NCBI GenBank assembly: GCA_022592445.1
Contig: JABYQR010000059.1
Span: 62,001 to 126,000, forward strand
Length of the DNA stretch: 64,000 bases
Reading direction: 5' to 3'
Origin: Cytidiella melzeri
Lineage: Eukaryota > Basidiomycota > Agaricomycetes > Polyporales > Irpicaceae
Part shown: positions 1 through 13,893 of the stretch, one piece after another
Position numbering within the stretch: position 1 is the stretch's first letter
How the letters are laid out: each line of letters begins with the position of its first letter
Notes under the pieces: generated by a model
What the model saw: the letters and a program-made list of their open reading frames with translations, nothing else
Told to the model about the DNA's origin: nothing
The model's database searches: none
Made by a program: the position numbers and the translations under genes

Positions 1-320
1 TTGCTGGCTTTCGTGTCCGGTCAGAGCACTGCATGGGTGCTTTGAAAGGTCGCTGGCAGTGCTTGAGAGGACTCCGAGTTCCAATCCGCAATAACAACGA
101 GCATTTGCAGGCTTGTCGCTGGATTACAATTGCAATTATTCTCCATAATCTTTGCATTGATGTAGAGGGATGTGAGAACATGGACAGATTTATTGGTGAA
201 CTTGCAGGACAAGAGGGCGGACAAGATGTTGGGGAGGCACAAGAGGAATTAGATGCTGCAGAAAACAATAGCAAACGGCAGCAGCTAGTTGATGAACTTG
301 TAGCTTTTAAAGCATTATAG
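1..320 (+). CDS. PIF/Harbinger-type DDE transposase, C-terminal end
   Basis: Only the last ~106 codons are in the window; the reading frame is open to base 1. The segment reads GALKGRWQCLRGLRVPI, then an ACRWITIAIILHNLCID stretch, which is the typical end of a DDE_Tnp_4 (Harbinger) catalytic domain with its HNLC-like helix, followed by an acidic Gln/Glu-rich tail and a stop at 318-320. In this family the protein is a nuclear endonuclease that cuts element ends and needs a Myb/SANT-like partner. Such a partner gene follows convergently 85 bp away, so the two probably form one element whose left end lies outside the window. Integrity of the catalytic DDE residues cannot be judged. Confidence 0.8.
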   Translation, partial: AGFRVRSEHCMGALKGRWQCLRGLRVPIRNNNEHLQACRWITIAIILHNLCIDVEGCENMDRFIGELAGQEGGQDVGEAQEELDAAENNSKRQQLVDELVAFKAL

Positions 321-405
321 ATGATTAAAGTTCAGGTATATAGAATATCTACATCAGAATCAAGACAATTGTTGGGTATGTTGTATTCTACGCAGAAGAG
401 CCAAC

Positions 406-1694
406 CTATTCATCATCAGATGGAAGTGGTCCATTCTCAGCATCCCATTCAGGAGAACCATCACGTTGGGAAGGACCAGCAAGCTCATCTGAAAGACGAG
501 GACGTTTACGAGACTCACTCGTTGAACTTGCAAGAAGCTCTTTCAGCTTCTTGCGGTACTCTTCAAGAGTCCAAACTCCTGCCCTGTACTCCTCAAGTAG
601 CTGTGTGCGCTCAAAACGAGCATCTTCACGCCGGCGATGCTCAGCAAGGGATGCAGCGTTTTCTCTGCAACTTCATCAGCATATGCATGTTCACAAAAGA
701 CTGAACACACCTTGCAAAGTCCAAGAGCATAGCATCTATCCCACGCTTCTTGCTCACCGGCTGGATAGAAGCCTGAAGACGTTCAAGCTTCTCAGCAGAC
801 ATGTTGACAGAGGCCTTTGGACCACGACTAGAGTGTGGGGGAGCTGATGAGGGCACTGGTGATGGCGGACCATTGGTTGCGTCATCTCCAAAAGTGCGGA
901 ATGTAGGAGAGTTCGGAGCTGTATCAGGGGTAGGCTCAGGACGATTGTTGAGTGGCTGAAGATGGATAGTACGCCTTCCCAGAGGTCCAATTCCTGTTGT
1001 GATGGCAATGGGAGTGATGTTTGGCCTCTCAGACAAGAGGCGGTGAAGAGCCGGAAAGAAGGGGAACTTCTTTGTGATCTCTTCTGCAAAGAGTTGACAT
1101 AAATAAGAATAGCAGTGCCAAAATGTGTGAACATACCCCATAAGTTCTTAGCCACCTCTGGAGTCTCAGCATTTGGACCCTCTGCAGGGATATAGTGCTT
1201 CAGAAACTCAGACCCATGTTCATCTGCTGCTTCCTCATCATCGTCACGAAGGCCACCTCCAGTAACAACCAGACGAGCCTTCTGCTTCCTGTATGTCCTG
1301 ATGAGCCTGTGAATTCAATTGAGCAGGTACATGGGAGCAGAGACCATGATGTTCAACACACCCTTCAAGCTTAGCCTTAATCTTGTTTGCTAGCTTTGCA
1401 CCATCAAGCTCATGCAGCTCTGGAAAGAGAGCCTTCCCAATCCGACCATACACTGTAATTTTCCTGTCTCCACTTGTATTCTAATCAGTGAAATGGATCA
1501 GTATAGCTACTTGACCAATTTCCCGTGCCTCATACCTCATCAGCCTGCTTTCCAAACAGCACCTTCCGGTTTTCCGACTTCTCTGCAAGCTCCAGCAGCT
1601 GCCAGGTCATTTGCTCTTGCCAATCCAGCTGTGGGAAAGGCTTGGCCAGCTCCTTTACAGCCTTCTTCTTCCCAGCAGACACAGCACAAGACAT
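406..1694 (-). CDS. Myb/SANT-like DNA-binding protein, Harbinger partner gene
   Basis: The gene starts at ATG 1694 (MSCAVSAGKKKAVK) and ends at a TAG at 406-408 after a charged tail (SESRKRPRLSDELAG). The N-terminal exon holds a Trp-rich helix (LDWQEQMTWQLLELAEK), and after an intron starting GTATGA the next exon continues with YGRIGKALFPELHELDGAKLANKIKAKL, matching the Myb/SANT-like domain fused to fungal Harbinger partners. The middle (KFPFFPALHRLLSERP) is a stretch I associate with repeated basidiomycete genes of this kind. A splice near 700 (GTGTGT...GCAG) restores the frame into an Ala/Glu-rich coiled region. One frame change near 1310-1320 is not explained by an obvious intron, so the copy may be damaged. 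Expected role: binding element ends and bringing in the transposase. Confidence 0.6.
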
Positions 1695-2178
1695 AGTATG
1701 AGATTTGTCAAAAGAGTGTGAGATGTAAGGACAGTGAGAGGTTGAGTCTGTGCTACTCGAAGACTACAGTAGACACGAAGCGCACCGACTGCGACGACGG
1801 CGACCGCGCTGTGACAGAATGTGACCACTTACGTTATATTCCGCTTTGGGGCAATTGACGCCCGCGCTGCGAGCTGCGAGCGGCGGAGCTGCGCCAACTT
1901 TGAACGACCCTATTGGGAATGCCGACGCCTGCCACGTGGGCCACGCTTCAAGCGGCGAAACTTAGATTACAGCTTGCTCACCCAACTCCACGCCCTCGAC
2001 AACAACGCCCTCTTGTCATCTTACACACACACCCCCTCAGCACTGTAACTCAGCACGCTCTTATTGTGCAACAGCTTCGACACCTTGTTAAAAATCTTGA
2101 GTGACGTGGAAGTACGCGTATTCGAGATTGATCGCAAACTGCGCGGACCTGCACTCACCCGCAAACTACGACTTAGCA

Positions 2179-4803
<2,625 letters not shown>

Positions 4804-5364
4804 AACAGGCATGCAAAATCGATAGCTTGTAAATCCACAGTTTTCGTTTCAAACGTTCACTCGAGCATTATCGAAAGACACGCGTGACACAGGACTGCGC
4901 AAGTGATCAAGCGGTTGGAGAGGTAACGTTGGCTGTGAACTTTGTATGCCGTATCGTAGTCAATTATATTACGTTTACTCGTATCGCGTCTGATTTACAT
5001 ACCGTGCAAGTACGATCCTTTTTGGACGGCAGAACAAGACCTGCAAGGTTATCATAGCACTTTGTTTTCTTTTGTTCAAGGTCGCTTGGTTTTGACACTC
5101 TAGTGTACCTAATCACGAGCCCCACGAGCAGCCCTGTGCAGCTGCATTTGGAGCCTTGCCTCTACCGTAAAGCTGCCTATAACCAGTCTGAAGCGGCAGC
5201 AGCCACATGCACCAACGAGCAGTGCAGGATGCATGTCTGGACGTCGACGCATTTTAGAGGCAACCGCAGTCGTATGTGAGGCTCAAAGAGGGGTCAATAT
5301 CCTCTTTGAAGCAAAGTTACAATAATTAGACTGACAGAAAGCGTGGCAATGTTACACAAAACAA
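4804..5364. other. Intergenic region between SEC23 and the beta-adaptin gene
   Basis: The two genes converge here, so this is shared 3' flanking sequence. It contains AT-rich stretches suitable for 3' ends (for example around 4960 and 5320) but no open frame with coding character, no repeat and no RNA gene that I can recognise. Confidence 0.6.
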
Positions 5365-7990
5365 CTAGAACAATCCCAGCAAGTCATCCTGTGCTTGCTG
5401 CGGCTGAGCATTGGGCGGCGACTGTAGTACAGATGGCGTAGTCGGTGCAAGCGTGGGAGCCATTGGTTGCCCAAACGAGAGTCCTCCGAAGGCATTGTTC
5501 TGTTGTGCCGCAGCGCCAACAGCAGGCGTGCTGGAGATACCTGCATTGCCAAATATTGAGACCAAGTCGTCGAGAGGATTGCTCGACGTTCCTGCCAGGA
5601 GGTTGGCTGCTGCAGGAGTGGATGCGAGGGCGGCGGTAGCTGCAATGCCAGACGGTTGTTGCTCATCTATGCTGGGATCGTCGAAGTTCAGCAGGTTTTC
5701 AGCTTGTTGCCCGATGACGACTGTTTGAAGTGCCTTCTGGGTAACCTGTTGGTCATCGCCGAGACTGGTCACATGTCAGGTAAGTTATGTTCGTACACCA
5801 GAGACGAACGGCGACATACTCTCCGGCTTTCCGCGCCAAGGCGTCCGCACCAATCCTACCTCTGCCCACGAAGGTTTCAGCAGGTTTATGATACACGCTA
5901 GCTAGGCTTGATATCTCTCCGAGCAACTCCTCTAATAGAGCGGGCGCAATTGTCGTCCTGGGTAACGATATTGGGGGCCGATGTGCTAATACGACAGTCT
6001 AGGGGAGATTAACTTATGAACTGTAGTTTGACGGCCAATAAAAAAACCTCACCTTTGCTGCTCCAGGATCTGTGGATAGCAGTCGCCAGTATATATATGC
6101 GCGATCCCGCACGTCGGGAGAGTCACAGTCTTTTGTAGCAGTATTCAACACCCGCTGCACCAATCCCTGCGAGCTTTCCGGCTTGCGCAGGAAAAGTTTG
6201 ACGACTGCTGTCAGTGTCTGCAATTGCACCTGCATTGAAGCACATGTCAGGAACGAGAGAAAGAGGAAGGTATGAAGGTCCTTACGGGATAAGACTCCTC
6301 AGTGAACGTATCGACGAAAATGCCTAGCAATTCATCCGCGTTTTCAATTTTGTTAGCGTACTCCCCAATAATCCAGATCAGCGACGCTTTTGCCTCAGGT
6401 TCATCAAGCTCGTCGAGGTTGGCGCACAAAGTGGGGATAACACCTTCATATGTTGAGGGGTACTTGCGGAATATGTCCTATGACAACGATCTGATATTAG
6501 GACGACTTCTGGTACTTCGGCATGCTTGAACGTACCTTCATTACGACTACCGCTTCCTGCACGACATAACTTACACGAGTCCCTATCAACTCGAGCAGTA
6601 CATTGACACAGCGCTCTGCGGCCTCGTCTATCTTGATGGCTGTTTGCCCGATAGCTTTGATACTCCTCCGCACGAAGTCAACGTCTACCTCGGAAGCGTA
6701 CCTGAAAGTACGATCATCAGGTCACGAGCCTTCTCGCGCAGGAAAAACATACTCTTTGAGTTCACTGAGAAGCGCGTCGACATTGCTCTCTCCAGCAAGG
6801 CGCACCATGATGTCTAGCTTCTCAACCTTGACATAGAGTGGATCATTATACTTGCAGAAGAACACACGCATTTCTGTCGATAAAATGTCTGGACGTTTTT
6901 GTAGCAGGAGATTGATGTTACGCAGTGCTACCCATTGCACCTCCGGGGGGTTCGAGAGGAGCGTCACCAATGGAGGGGCCATCTTTCGAACGAGTTGCTT
7001 CGTGAGGTTCTCTGAGGTGACGTCGCGCATGTGTATCATGATCACCTGGATCCGGATGTCAGGATGCGCAGGAAAATCCCCTAAACGAGGCAGTCACCTT
7101 AACGGCCGCTAATACGACACCTGCGTTGGCGTGTTGGAATTGCGGAACGACTCGTTCGCATATATGTTCGCTCTCTCGCTCATCGACAGCAGTGTACCGC
7201 GACAAAGCGTTCAATATTGCCACACGTCCCCATTCAGAGCACTCGTTCAATGCGATGAGCAGCTTGTTGAGCACATTGCTTGTGATGACAAAAATATCCC
7301 CGTTCGACCCAGCAGCGACCGCGGCATGGTGTATGTCAGTCAGCGCAGCGACTGTGTTCGCGACGACCTGCTTGAACGTCAGTGAATATTGCTATATGAG
7401 AGCGTGTAGCCGTACCATAGGGTTGCTGTCTGCAATCATGTCCCGTAGGGTCTCCAAGAATCCATTCTCTATCACCAGCTCCGGCTTGAGATCATACAAC
7501 TTCGCAACACATAACGCGGCCGTTTTGCGCACGTAGGGGTTCTCATCGCGTAGACACTTCTGAAGAGGGTCGCAAAGATAGTCAATTATCTTCTCTGCCC
7601 GTAAGCATCCCATCGTGCGGATAGCAAGGGCCCGCACGAGAGGATTTGAGTCATCTGTGTCCTTGACGAAGGTATTGACAGCAAGGATGACCAGCTCAGG
7701 CTGCGTCTTTGCGTAATTCATCAGGTAGAGGTACACAAGCTTCTTCTGCTCGAGATCGTCGGTTTGCATGTTCTTCAGCACGTCAGGAAACAGGCCGCTA
7801 ACGTCTTACAATCAACTCTGTGTGAGGGTTGCGTGTTTGAATCGTATGTGTGCGACGCACCCTTCTGAACCGTCATGTTAGCTATGACTCGCTTGATAGC
7901 ATCCTTTCTTTTTTCCTTGTATTCACTATTGAGGTCTGCACTGAGCTCGAAGTTCTCTCCTTTGCGTGGGGGCGCACGAAAGCCAGACAT
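5365..7990 (-). CDS. APL2: AP-1 clathrin adaptor complex, beta subunit
   Basis: Beta-adaptin of the AP-1 complex links clathrin to cargo at the trans-Golgi and endosomes. Translation starts at 7990 ([16 protein letters not shown]), followed by the conserved [22 protein letters not shown] segment and HEAT-like repeats ([30 protein letters not shown], [32 protein letters not shown]). The C-terminus is a Gln/Ala/Pro-rich hinge ending DDLLGLF at 5365, a clathrin-box-like motif. There is no appendage (ear) domain, which agrees with the ~720-residue fungal Apl2 form and separates it from animal beta-1/beta-2. Introns are short, and the exons I followed are about 7990-7861, 7810-7420, 7390-7059 and further ones to 5365. 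It looks functional. Confidence 0.9.
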
Positions 7991-8033
7991 GATTACGTCC
8001 CGCAACAGGTCCGCGAAACGAGACGAGTGGTAG

Positions 8034-8151
8034 TAGTCTCGAACCAGACGTTGAGGGAGAGCGCGGACGTCGCCGATGCTCCTTCCTTGTTTGGAGCGCG
8101 GAGTTCGAAAAAGACACAATGAACCGCGCTCCTTAACGTCTGGTGTAATCG
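8034..8151. repeat. Degenerate hairpin with a TAGTCTCG...CCAGACG terminus
   Basis: Just upstream of the beta-adaptin start the plus strand reads TAGTCTCGAACCAGACG at 8034-8050, nearly the terminal sequence of the RecQ/DUF6589 transposons at 17-24 kb and 42-64 kb. The segment from CCAGACGTT to GAGCGCGG recurs inverted at about 8121-8143. The outer 8 bp are not matched on the right and no 9-bp duplication is visible, so this is at best a decayed miniature copy. Confidence 0.3.
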
Positions 8152-8615
8152 GTCAGTGTGGGGTACCGCTCAGTCGCACGTGCTCGAAATCAAAGACTTT
8201 TCGAGATCATCAGCGGGCGCCTGATTATTTTTCTTCGAGTTTCATGTGCAGATTAGATAACTCGACCCTTAATGAAATCCATCACGACCTTGTGTTTCGT
8301 CTCTCGTCGTGGCCCTCTTCAATTGTATCTTTCCCTTGCTCTTCATGCCGCCCGTATTTCCTTTCCCCCCTATCTATGACCTTGATCCTGACGACAACGA
8401 ACAACACGACAACAAGCTTCCTTCAATCACAGATGCAGAAGCGGACAAAATTCAAGCATGAGTTCATTGACGTGGTGGCATGGCACGCACGAACCTGTAA
8501 CCCTGGCCACAGGGCCACAACGAGTACAGTTACCTATTCAGGACGTTGCTTACATAAACACTCTTCCTCTCTGTTCTCACATTCCTATTCGTCCCCGCCG
8601 AGCCTCTGAAGTTCA

Positions 8616-8732
8616 TATATAAACCTCACCTTCAACGTCGACGGACTTCATTCCCTTTGTCCCGACGTTGAAGGTACGCCCACTTATCATACACATTATT
8701 ATCTGCTCATTCCCTTTGTCCCGACGTTGAAG
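8616..8732. repeat. Hairpin plus 26-bp direct repeat behind a TATA box
   Basis: A TATATAAA box at 8616-8623 precedes a perfect 13-bp inverted repeat: accttcaacgtcg at 8628-8640 and its complement at 8663-8675, with a 22-nt loop. A 26-bp direct repeat starting tcattccctttgtcccgacg occurs at 8648-8673 and again at 8707-8732. The array abuts the truncated gypsy integrase at 8753, so it may be a fragment of that older element's LTR or leader. From 8152 to 8615 I see no gene. Confidence 0.5.
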
Positions 8733-8752
8733 TCTCAACAATATATCTCGTG

Positions 8753-9172
8753 CTAGTTTCCGTTTCTAGTGTTTCCCGCTGCTTCCAATACGTCCGTGTC
8801 GATTTGTTTGATGACTTTCTGCGCAACGAGAGCCTCGCTGCCCACGATTTTGCATGCGGATTTTGCGGAAGCATCACATAGTGGTGGAATGATACGAGGG
8901 GAATGACCGTGTCGTAGTTGGAATGGAGAGAAGCCGGTGGAGGCGTTGACGGTGTTCATGTAGTTGAAGCGCACCGCAGGTAGCGCGCGCACCCAGCCCT
9001 TCTGGTTTCGCTCGACGTGGAAACGCAACGCTTGTATGATCGTCTTGTTTGAGCGTTCGCTTGCACCGTCTGTCTCGGGGTGGTAAGAAGTTGACATCTT
9101 CAAGTCCACACCAGTCAATTTAGTGAGTGCCTTCCAGAAGCGCAACATGAACAATTTATCGCGATCTGACAC
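8753..9172 (-). pseudogene. Truncated Ty3/gypsy integrase fragment
   Basis: The minus strand encodes the C-terminal half of a retroviral-type integrase core: SDRDKLFMLRFWKALTKLTG, then MSTSYHPETDGASERSNKT, which carries the DDE Asp and Glu, and a stop at 8753-8755. The upstream half is missing because the LTR of the next element begins exactly at 9173, inside the conserved FVSDRDKL motif. The fragment is thus the insertion site of the left LTR. It belongs to a different gypsy lineage from the resident element, whose corresponding motif reads VFSDRGPQF. Confidence 0.85.
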
Positions 9173-9929
9173 TGTCACGGAGACGAAGCTCGACGCAACT
9201 AAAAGGGACACGGTGTGGAAGACGACGAAGAGGTGGTGGCAGGCTTGAAGCACAATGCTCTCACCAGCTATCAAACTTTATGCAAGTTGCTAGCCCAGTA
9301 AAGACCAAGTTAGTATTGGGTACTACTAGCTATGTAGTACAGGAGGGATTTGCTTACCTAGCCCAGTAAAGACCAAGAGGTCGAGATGGGGGCTAGGAGC
9401 GTACATGTAGCTGCTTATATAGACTTCAGGGACCTGCGCACAGACCATGTTGAGGGCAGGCTTTGCAAGAAGCCATGTGAACGAAGAACAAAAGGACTAC
9501 CTAAAGGAGAACAATAGCTATTGTCTAGACTTTGCCAAGAACTCTACTCGTGAGAGAATCTATCTAAAAGGAGACCAACTATTGTATTCCATTCCCACAC
9601 CTGTGAGAACATCCTTCCATAAAGAGAACAATAAGGAAAGAACAAAAGGAGTCCATGTGGACGTCATTTATGACATCAAACCCTAGCTATGGGCTGAACC
9701 ATGTGTCTGTAGCCATGTGGTCTTACTTAAGCTAAGTCACATGCCAGTGTGACGTAGTAGCAAGTAATGTGACCGTGTGGAGCGTCTAAGCCACGTGATA
9801 CGGGCGCTTAATAGACGTGCAAAGGAGTTTGTGCAGAGAAGGTTGCAACTGAGCTGCAGCCCGGAGTTTTATAGATAAAAACAAGAGGTAAATTGCGAAA
9901 ATTAAGGGCTAGTCAGGCCATCCATGACA
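9173..9929 (-). repeat. Left (3') LTR of the gypsy element, 757 bp
   Basis: Starts TGTCACGG, ends CCATGACA, with TGTCA/TGACA inverted ends. Compared with the right LTR it holds ~67 extra bases, because a tagcccagtaaagaccaag segment is present twice (about 9293-9311 and 9361-9379) with a spacer between the copies. It interrupts the older integrase fragment on its left. Confidence 0.9.
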
Positions 9930-9943
9930 TTACCCCCCTCCTA
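9930..9943 (-). other. Polypurine tract of the gypsy element
   Basis: Read on the sense (minus) strand, AGGAGGGGGGTAA lies directly before the TGTCATGG start of the 3' LTR. Position and composition fit the plus-strand primer site used in reverse transcription, and it fixes the LTR edge at 9929/9930. Confidence 0.75.
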
Positions 9944-10094
9944 AAATCGAGCGTCCTCGCGAAGCATCACTGTGCTGTGGTGATAGAGGTCTTCTACCCG
10001 TCTACAGGGATTCAGCAGAATTGCCCCGATTGTCTAGTCAGAAGGATGCTAGGAAGTTTCTCCCCTTCTGGTGTCGTTGACTCGACGTTACCCG

Positions 10095-13000
10095 TCAGTG
10101 TGATGTTCTTGAGATATCCAGACCGATGTGTTTGCCTTCATCCCAGCTAAGATCGTATGTAGATGGATAGATCGTGCGAAGGAAAGCGGGGTCGGTCTGG
10201 GTATTGAATTCCCGAAAGTGCGAGCGGAGATCCGCGAAGAGTGAAGCTTTGATGACCCGGGGCGCTCCGGGGTTTGCTTTGTAGAAGTCGTCAATCGCTT
10301 CTTGACTATTCTCGAGGTTTTCAACCGGTTCCCAGCTATTGTGTCCGTCTGAATACCCTTCCCATTTGACAAGGAATTGCAATTTCTTCCAACGTCCGTG
10401 TAGCCTGCTGTCTAGCACCTTTTCGACGACGTACTGTTCTTCTCCTTCTATGACGATAGGATCAGGAGGTGGAGGTACGTCTTTGCCGTTGTCGTGCCAG
10501 GGACTTAGACGGTTGATATGGAAGACGGGGTGGATTCGGAGATAGCTGGGTAGATCGAGTTTGTAATCGAGATTGCCAATGCGTTCGATGACCTTGTACG
10601 GGCCGAGTTGTCGAGGACCGAGTTTAGGGGTAGCCTGGTGGATCTGGACGTTTTTAGCGTTTAGCCAGACCATGTCCCCTACTTGGAAGACGCGTGGAGA
10701 GCGCTTCTCAGACTCGTAGAGTTGCTTCATCTTTTCTTTGCTTAGACGAAGAGCTGCTTCGGTCTCCTTGCGTACTCGAGCCATGTTGTCAAGGCGCTCA
10801 TCGAGTGATGGGATATTGCTTCGCTTGCCGACTGGTATAGTGAAGTCGGGACGATATCCGTAGATGACTTCAAACGGTGTTTGTGAATTACCCGCATGTA
10901 CTCGCGAGTTGAGTGCAAACTCAGCCGCCGGCAGATGATCGACCCAGTCGTCTTGTCGTTGCTGACAGAATAGACGCAGGTACTGTTCGATATCCTGGTT
11001 TTTGCGTTCGACTTTGCCATTTCCTTGCGGATGGTAGGCGGTCGTAAAACCAGTCTCTATGCCTAAGCGGTGATAGAGCGCACGCATGAAGCGCGCTGCA
11101 AACTGGGGTCCTCGGTCAGAGAACACCTTCTTGGGAATGCCGTGAAGTCGGAATACTTCTTTGTAATGTAGATCGGCAATCCCCTCAGCGTTAACCTTAG
11201 TGGTGGTAGGGATGATGTGCGTTTGATCGGAGTAGTGGTCGACGTAGACCGCGATCGAATCGAATCCCTTAGAGGGTGGCAGCTGAGTGATGAGATCTAC
11301 ACCGATGTGTTCCCAAGGTCCGGCCGGAGTTTCCTGAGGCTGTAGTACTGCTTTAGGATGTGGAGCTGACTTGTAACGCTGACAGCGATCACAGCCTAGT
11401 ACGTAAGTCTCTACGAAGGCATTCATCTTCGGCCACCAATAGTGTCGTGAGACTAGCTCTATGGTGCCGTGTTTGCCTGGATGACCAGCCGCGGGTGTGT
11501 CATGGCAAGATTTGACAATTTCATGACGGAGCTCTTTGTTGTTAGGGATATAGAGTTTTCCCTTGTAGTAGATGAGTCCGTCACTCTCTTCCCATTCGAG
11601 TAAACCGCCGACAAGTTTGCGAGGACCCTTCTTTCGAAGGGTAGCTAGAGCTTGTGCGACTTCTGCTTCTTGCTCCGTGCATTCTCGGATCTTTGATTCG
11701 AGCGGAGAGGTAGTAGCAAGTGCACTGGTAGCGAGGATCCGGAAGTGTTCCGGTTTCAGTACCACCTGATCCTTGTTGTCTTCTTCGTCCGTGACAGCGT
11801 GAGAGTGAAGACGAGAGAGAGGATCAGCGTGTATCATGGTACTGCCAGGCTTGTGAACCAACACGAAGTCGAAGTCGGCCAAAAGTAGTGACCAACGTGC
11901 TTGACGTCGAGTGAGGTGTTGCGCAGTTTTCCAGTACTGCAGGTTCGCGTGATCTGTCCAGATCTCAAACGGTTCCTTGAGCCCCTCAAGGTAGTGGCGC
12001 CAATCTTTGAGAGCCTCGGTGATGGCTAACATCTCCCGATCAAAGATTTCGTAGTTACGCTCTGCTTCAGTCATAGATGCGGACCGGTAGGCGATAGGGT
12101 GGTAGAATCCATCTTCCTTCGATTTCTGGGAGATGATTCCACCGGTCGCATAGCCCGAGGCATCGACTTCTAGACGTGTAGGGAGTTCAGGGTCCCAGAC
12201 TGCCAAGATAGGCTTAGTGGTAAAGGCCTTCTTTAGTAGCGTGAAGGCAGTCTGCTGTGCTGGACCCCAGACGAACGGTACGTCCTTCTTAGTCAGGTCG
12301 TGTAGAGGCCGTGCGTGCTTTGAGAAGTCTTGAATGAAGCGGCGGTAGAAGTTGGCAAACCCGATGAATCCTCTGACTTCTTTGAGGTTCTTGGGTGTGG
12401 GCCACGTAGAAACTGCTTGGACTTTGACAGGGTCCATAGCTACTTCGCCAGCGCGAATGATCAACCCGAGGTACTCGATCTCAGATTTCTCAAACTCGCA
12501 CTTTTCCGGACGAAGATACAGATCGTGTTGCTGAAGTCGCTCGAGGACTTCATGAACAACCTTGCGGTGCTCTGTCAGGTTGTTACTCCAGATTAAGATG
12601 TCATCTAGATAGACAGCCACCTTGCCCTCGGCTACGAGGTCAGCGAAGATGTTGTCCATCAGAGCTTGGAAGGTAGCGGGTGAGTTCGTGAGCCGAAGAA
12701 CATGACTTTAGGTTCGAAAAGTCCTCGGTTGGTAACGAAAGCCGCTTTGTATTCATCTCCTTCTTTGATGCGGACATTGTGATATCCCCAACGAACATCG
12801 AACTTGGTGAAGATCTTTGCACCCTTGAGCTTGTTGATAATGTCGGTAGCAAGCGGTAGTGGGTAACGGTTCTTTACCGTGATGTCGTTGAGTTTGCGGT
12901 AGTCCTGAATAAGTCGGAGTTTGTTGTCCTTCTTTTTGATGAAGAAGACTGGAGAAGCCATCGGAGACTTAGAAGGCGTGATGTAACCTTTTGATAGGTT

Positions 13001-13893
13001 CTCCTGAATGAACTTGTCAAGCTCGGCTTGTTCGTTCAGGGGCATAGGATAAACTTTCGATTTGATGGTCTCAGGAGCGTCTGGTTTGAGATCAATCGAA
13101 TGGTCCCAGGGCTGATGCTGGGGTAGCCGATTAGACTCTTCCTCAGAGAAGACTTTAGCGTGTCTGTGGTACTCTGATGGAACGATGTCTTCGAAGGAGC
13201 GATGAGCTTTAGCTTCGTTAGCTTCGGCAGCAAGCTTAGTAGAGTAGGTGAAGCCGGCCATACACCAGACTTCGTCAGTGGTGTCTTGGATAATACCGGC
13301 TTTGACCCACTGCCTACGTTCTTTGCGATTACCGTCAACCTTCTGGAAAGGTTCGTCAGGAGATTCTTCCGAGCCGCTCGGATTGTCATTTCTCCTTTTT
13401 CCCAGTTGACGGTAGGGTTTACGCGCTTGAGCCATGGTAGCCCAAGAATGATGTCTTCTGGACCTAAGTCCGTGACGAGAAATTCTGCTTTTTCCGTGTG
13501 ATCTCCAACTGTGAGTGTAAGGCGAACGAAGTGCGTTAATCCGCCAGCTTTATTCTTAGTTCCGTCAATGTTATGCAATGAGATAATCCTTTCGAGCGGG
13601 TGCTGAATAATCTTATGCTTCTTGACGAACTGATGACTGATGAATAAAGCTGTAGCTCCTGAATCGATCATGGCAGGAATGCGAATGCTTCTATTCAGAC
13701 CTTTTACTAGTACATGTATTCGGAAATGGGACGATAACCGGTCTAAAGAGGATATAGTACATGCAGAGACAGTAGATGACGGGCACGGAGTTGCTATGGT
13801 ACACGAGGCAGAAGACGAGGATGACGACGAAGGAGACAAGGACAGGGTATCAGGGGGACTCGCAGCTGCGGCTGTGTCACGAGTCCGTTTCAA
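10095..13893 (-). pseudogene. Gypsy pol: protease, RT, RNase H, integrase, chromodomain
   Basis: Domains in order on the minus strand: aspartic protease (PAMIDSGATALF, about 13670); reverse transcriptase (LIQDYRKLND about 12910, catalytic VYLDDIL about 12620); RNase H (LEVDASGYATGG, then WTDHANLQYW); integrase zinc-binding HHCC (HPGKHG...CDRCQRYK) and DDE core (GVDLITQLP, VFSDRGPQF, GNGKVERKNQD); and a C-terminal chromodomain (VEKVLDSRLHGRWKKLQFLVKWEGY). The frame changes twice. One change lies between protease and RT around 13370-13400. The other is a one-base loss near 12690-12694 inside the RT FFGLTNSP motif. The second removes the catalytic YLDD from a complete product, so pol is non-functional as written. 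Confidence 0.9.

Noticed and set aside
9447..9686. Small ORF within the gypsy LTR (repeated at 16288-16515)
   Set aside because: It lies in both LTR copies and is antisense to the element; no domain or conservation argument beyond LTR identity.
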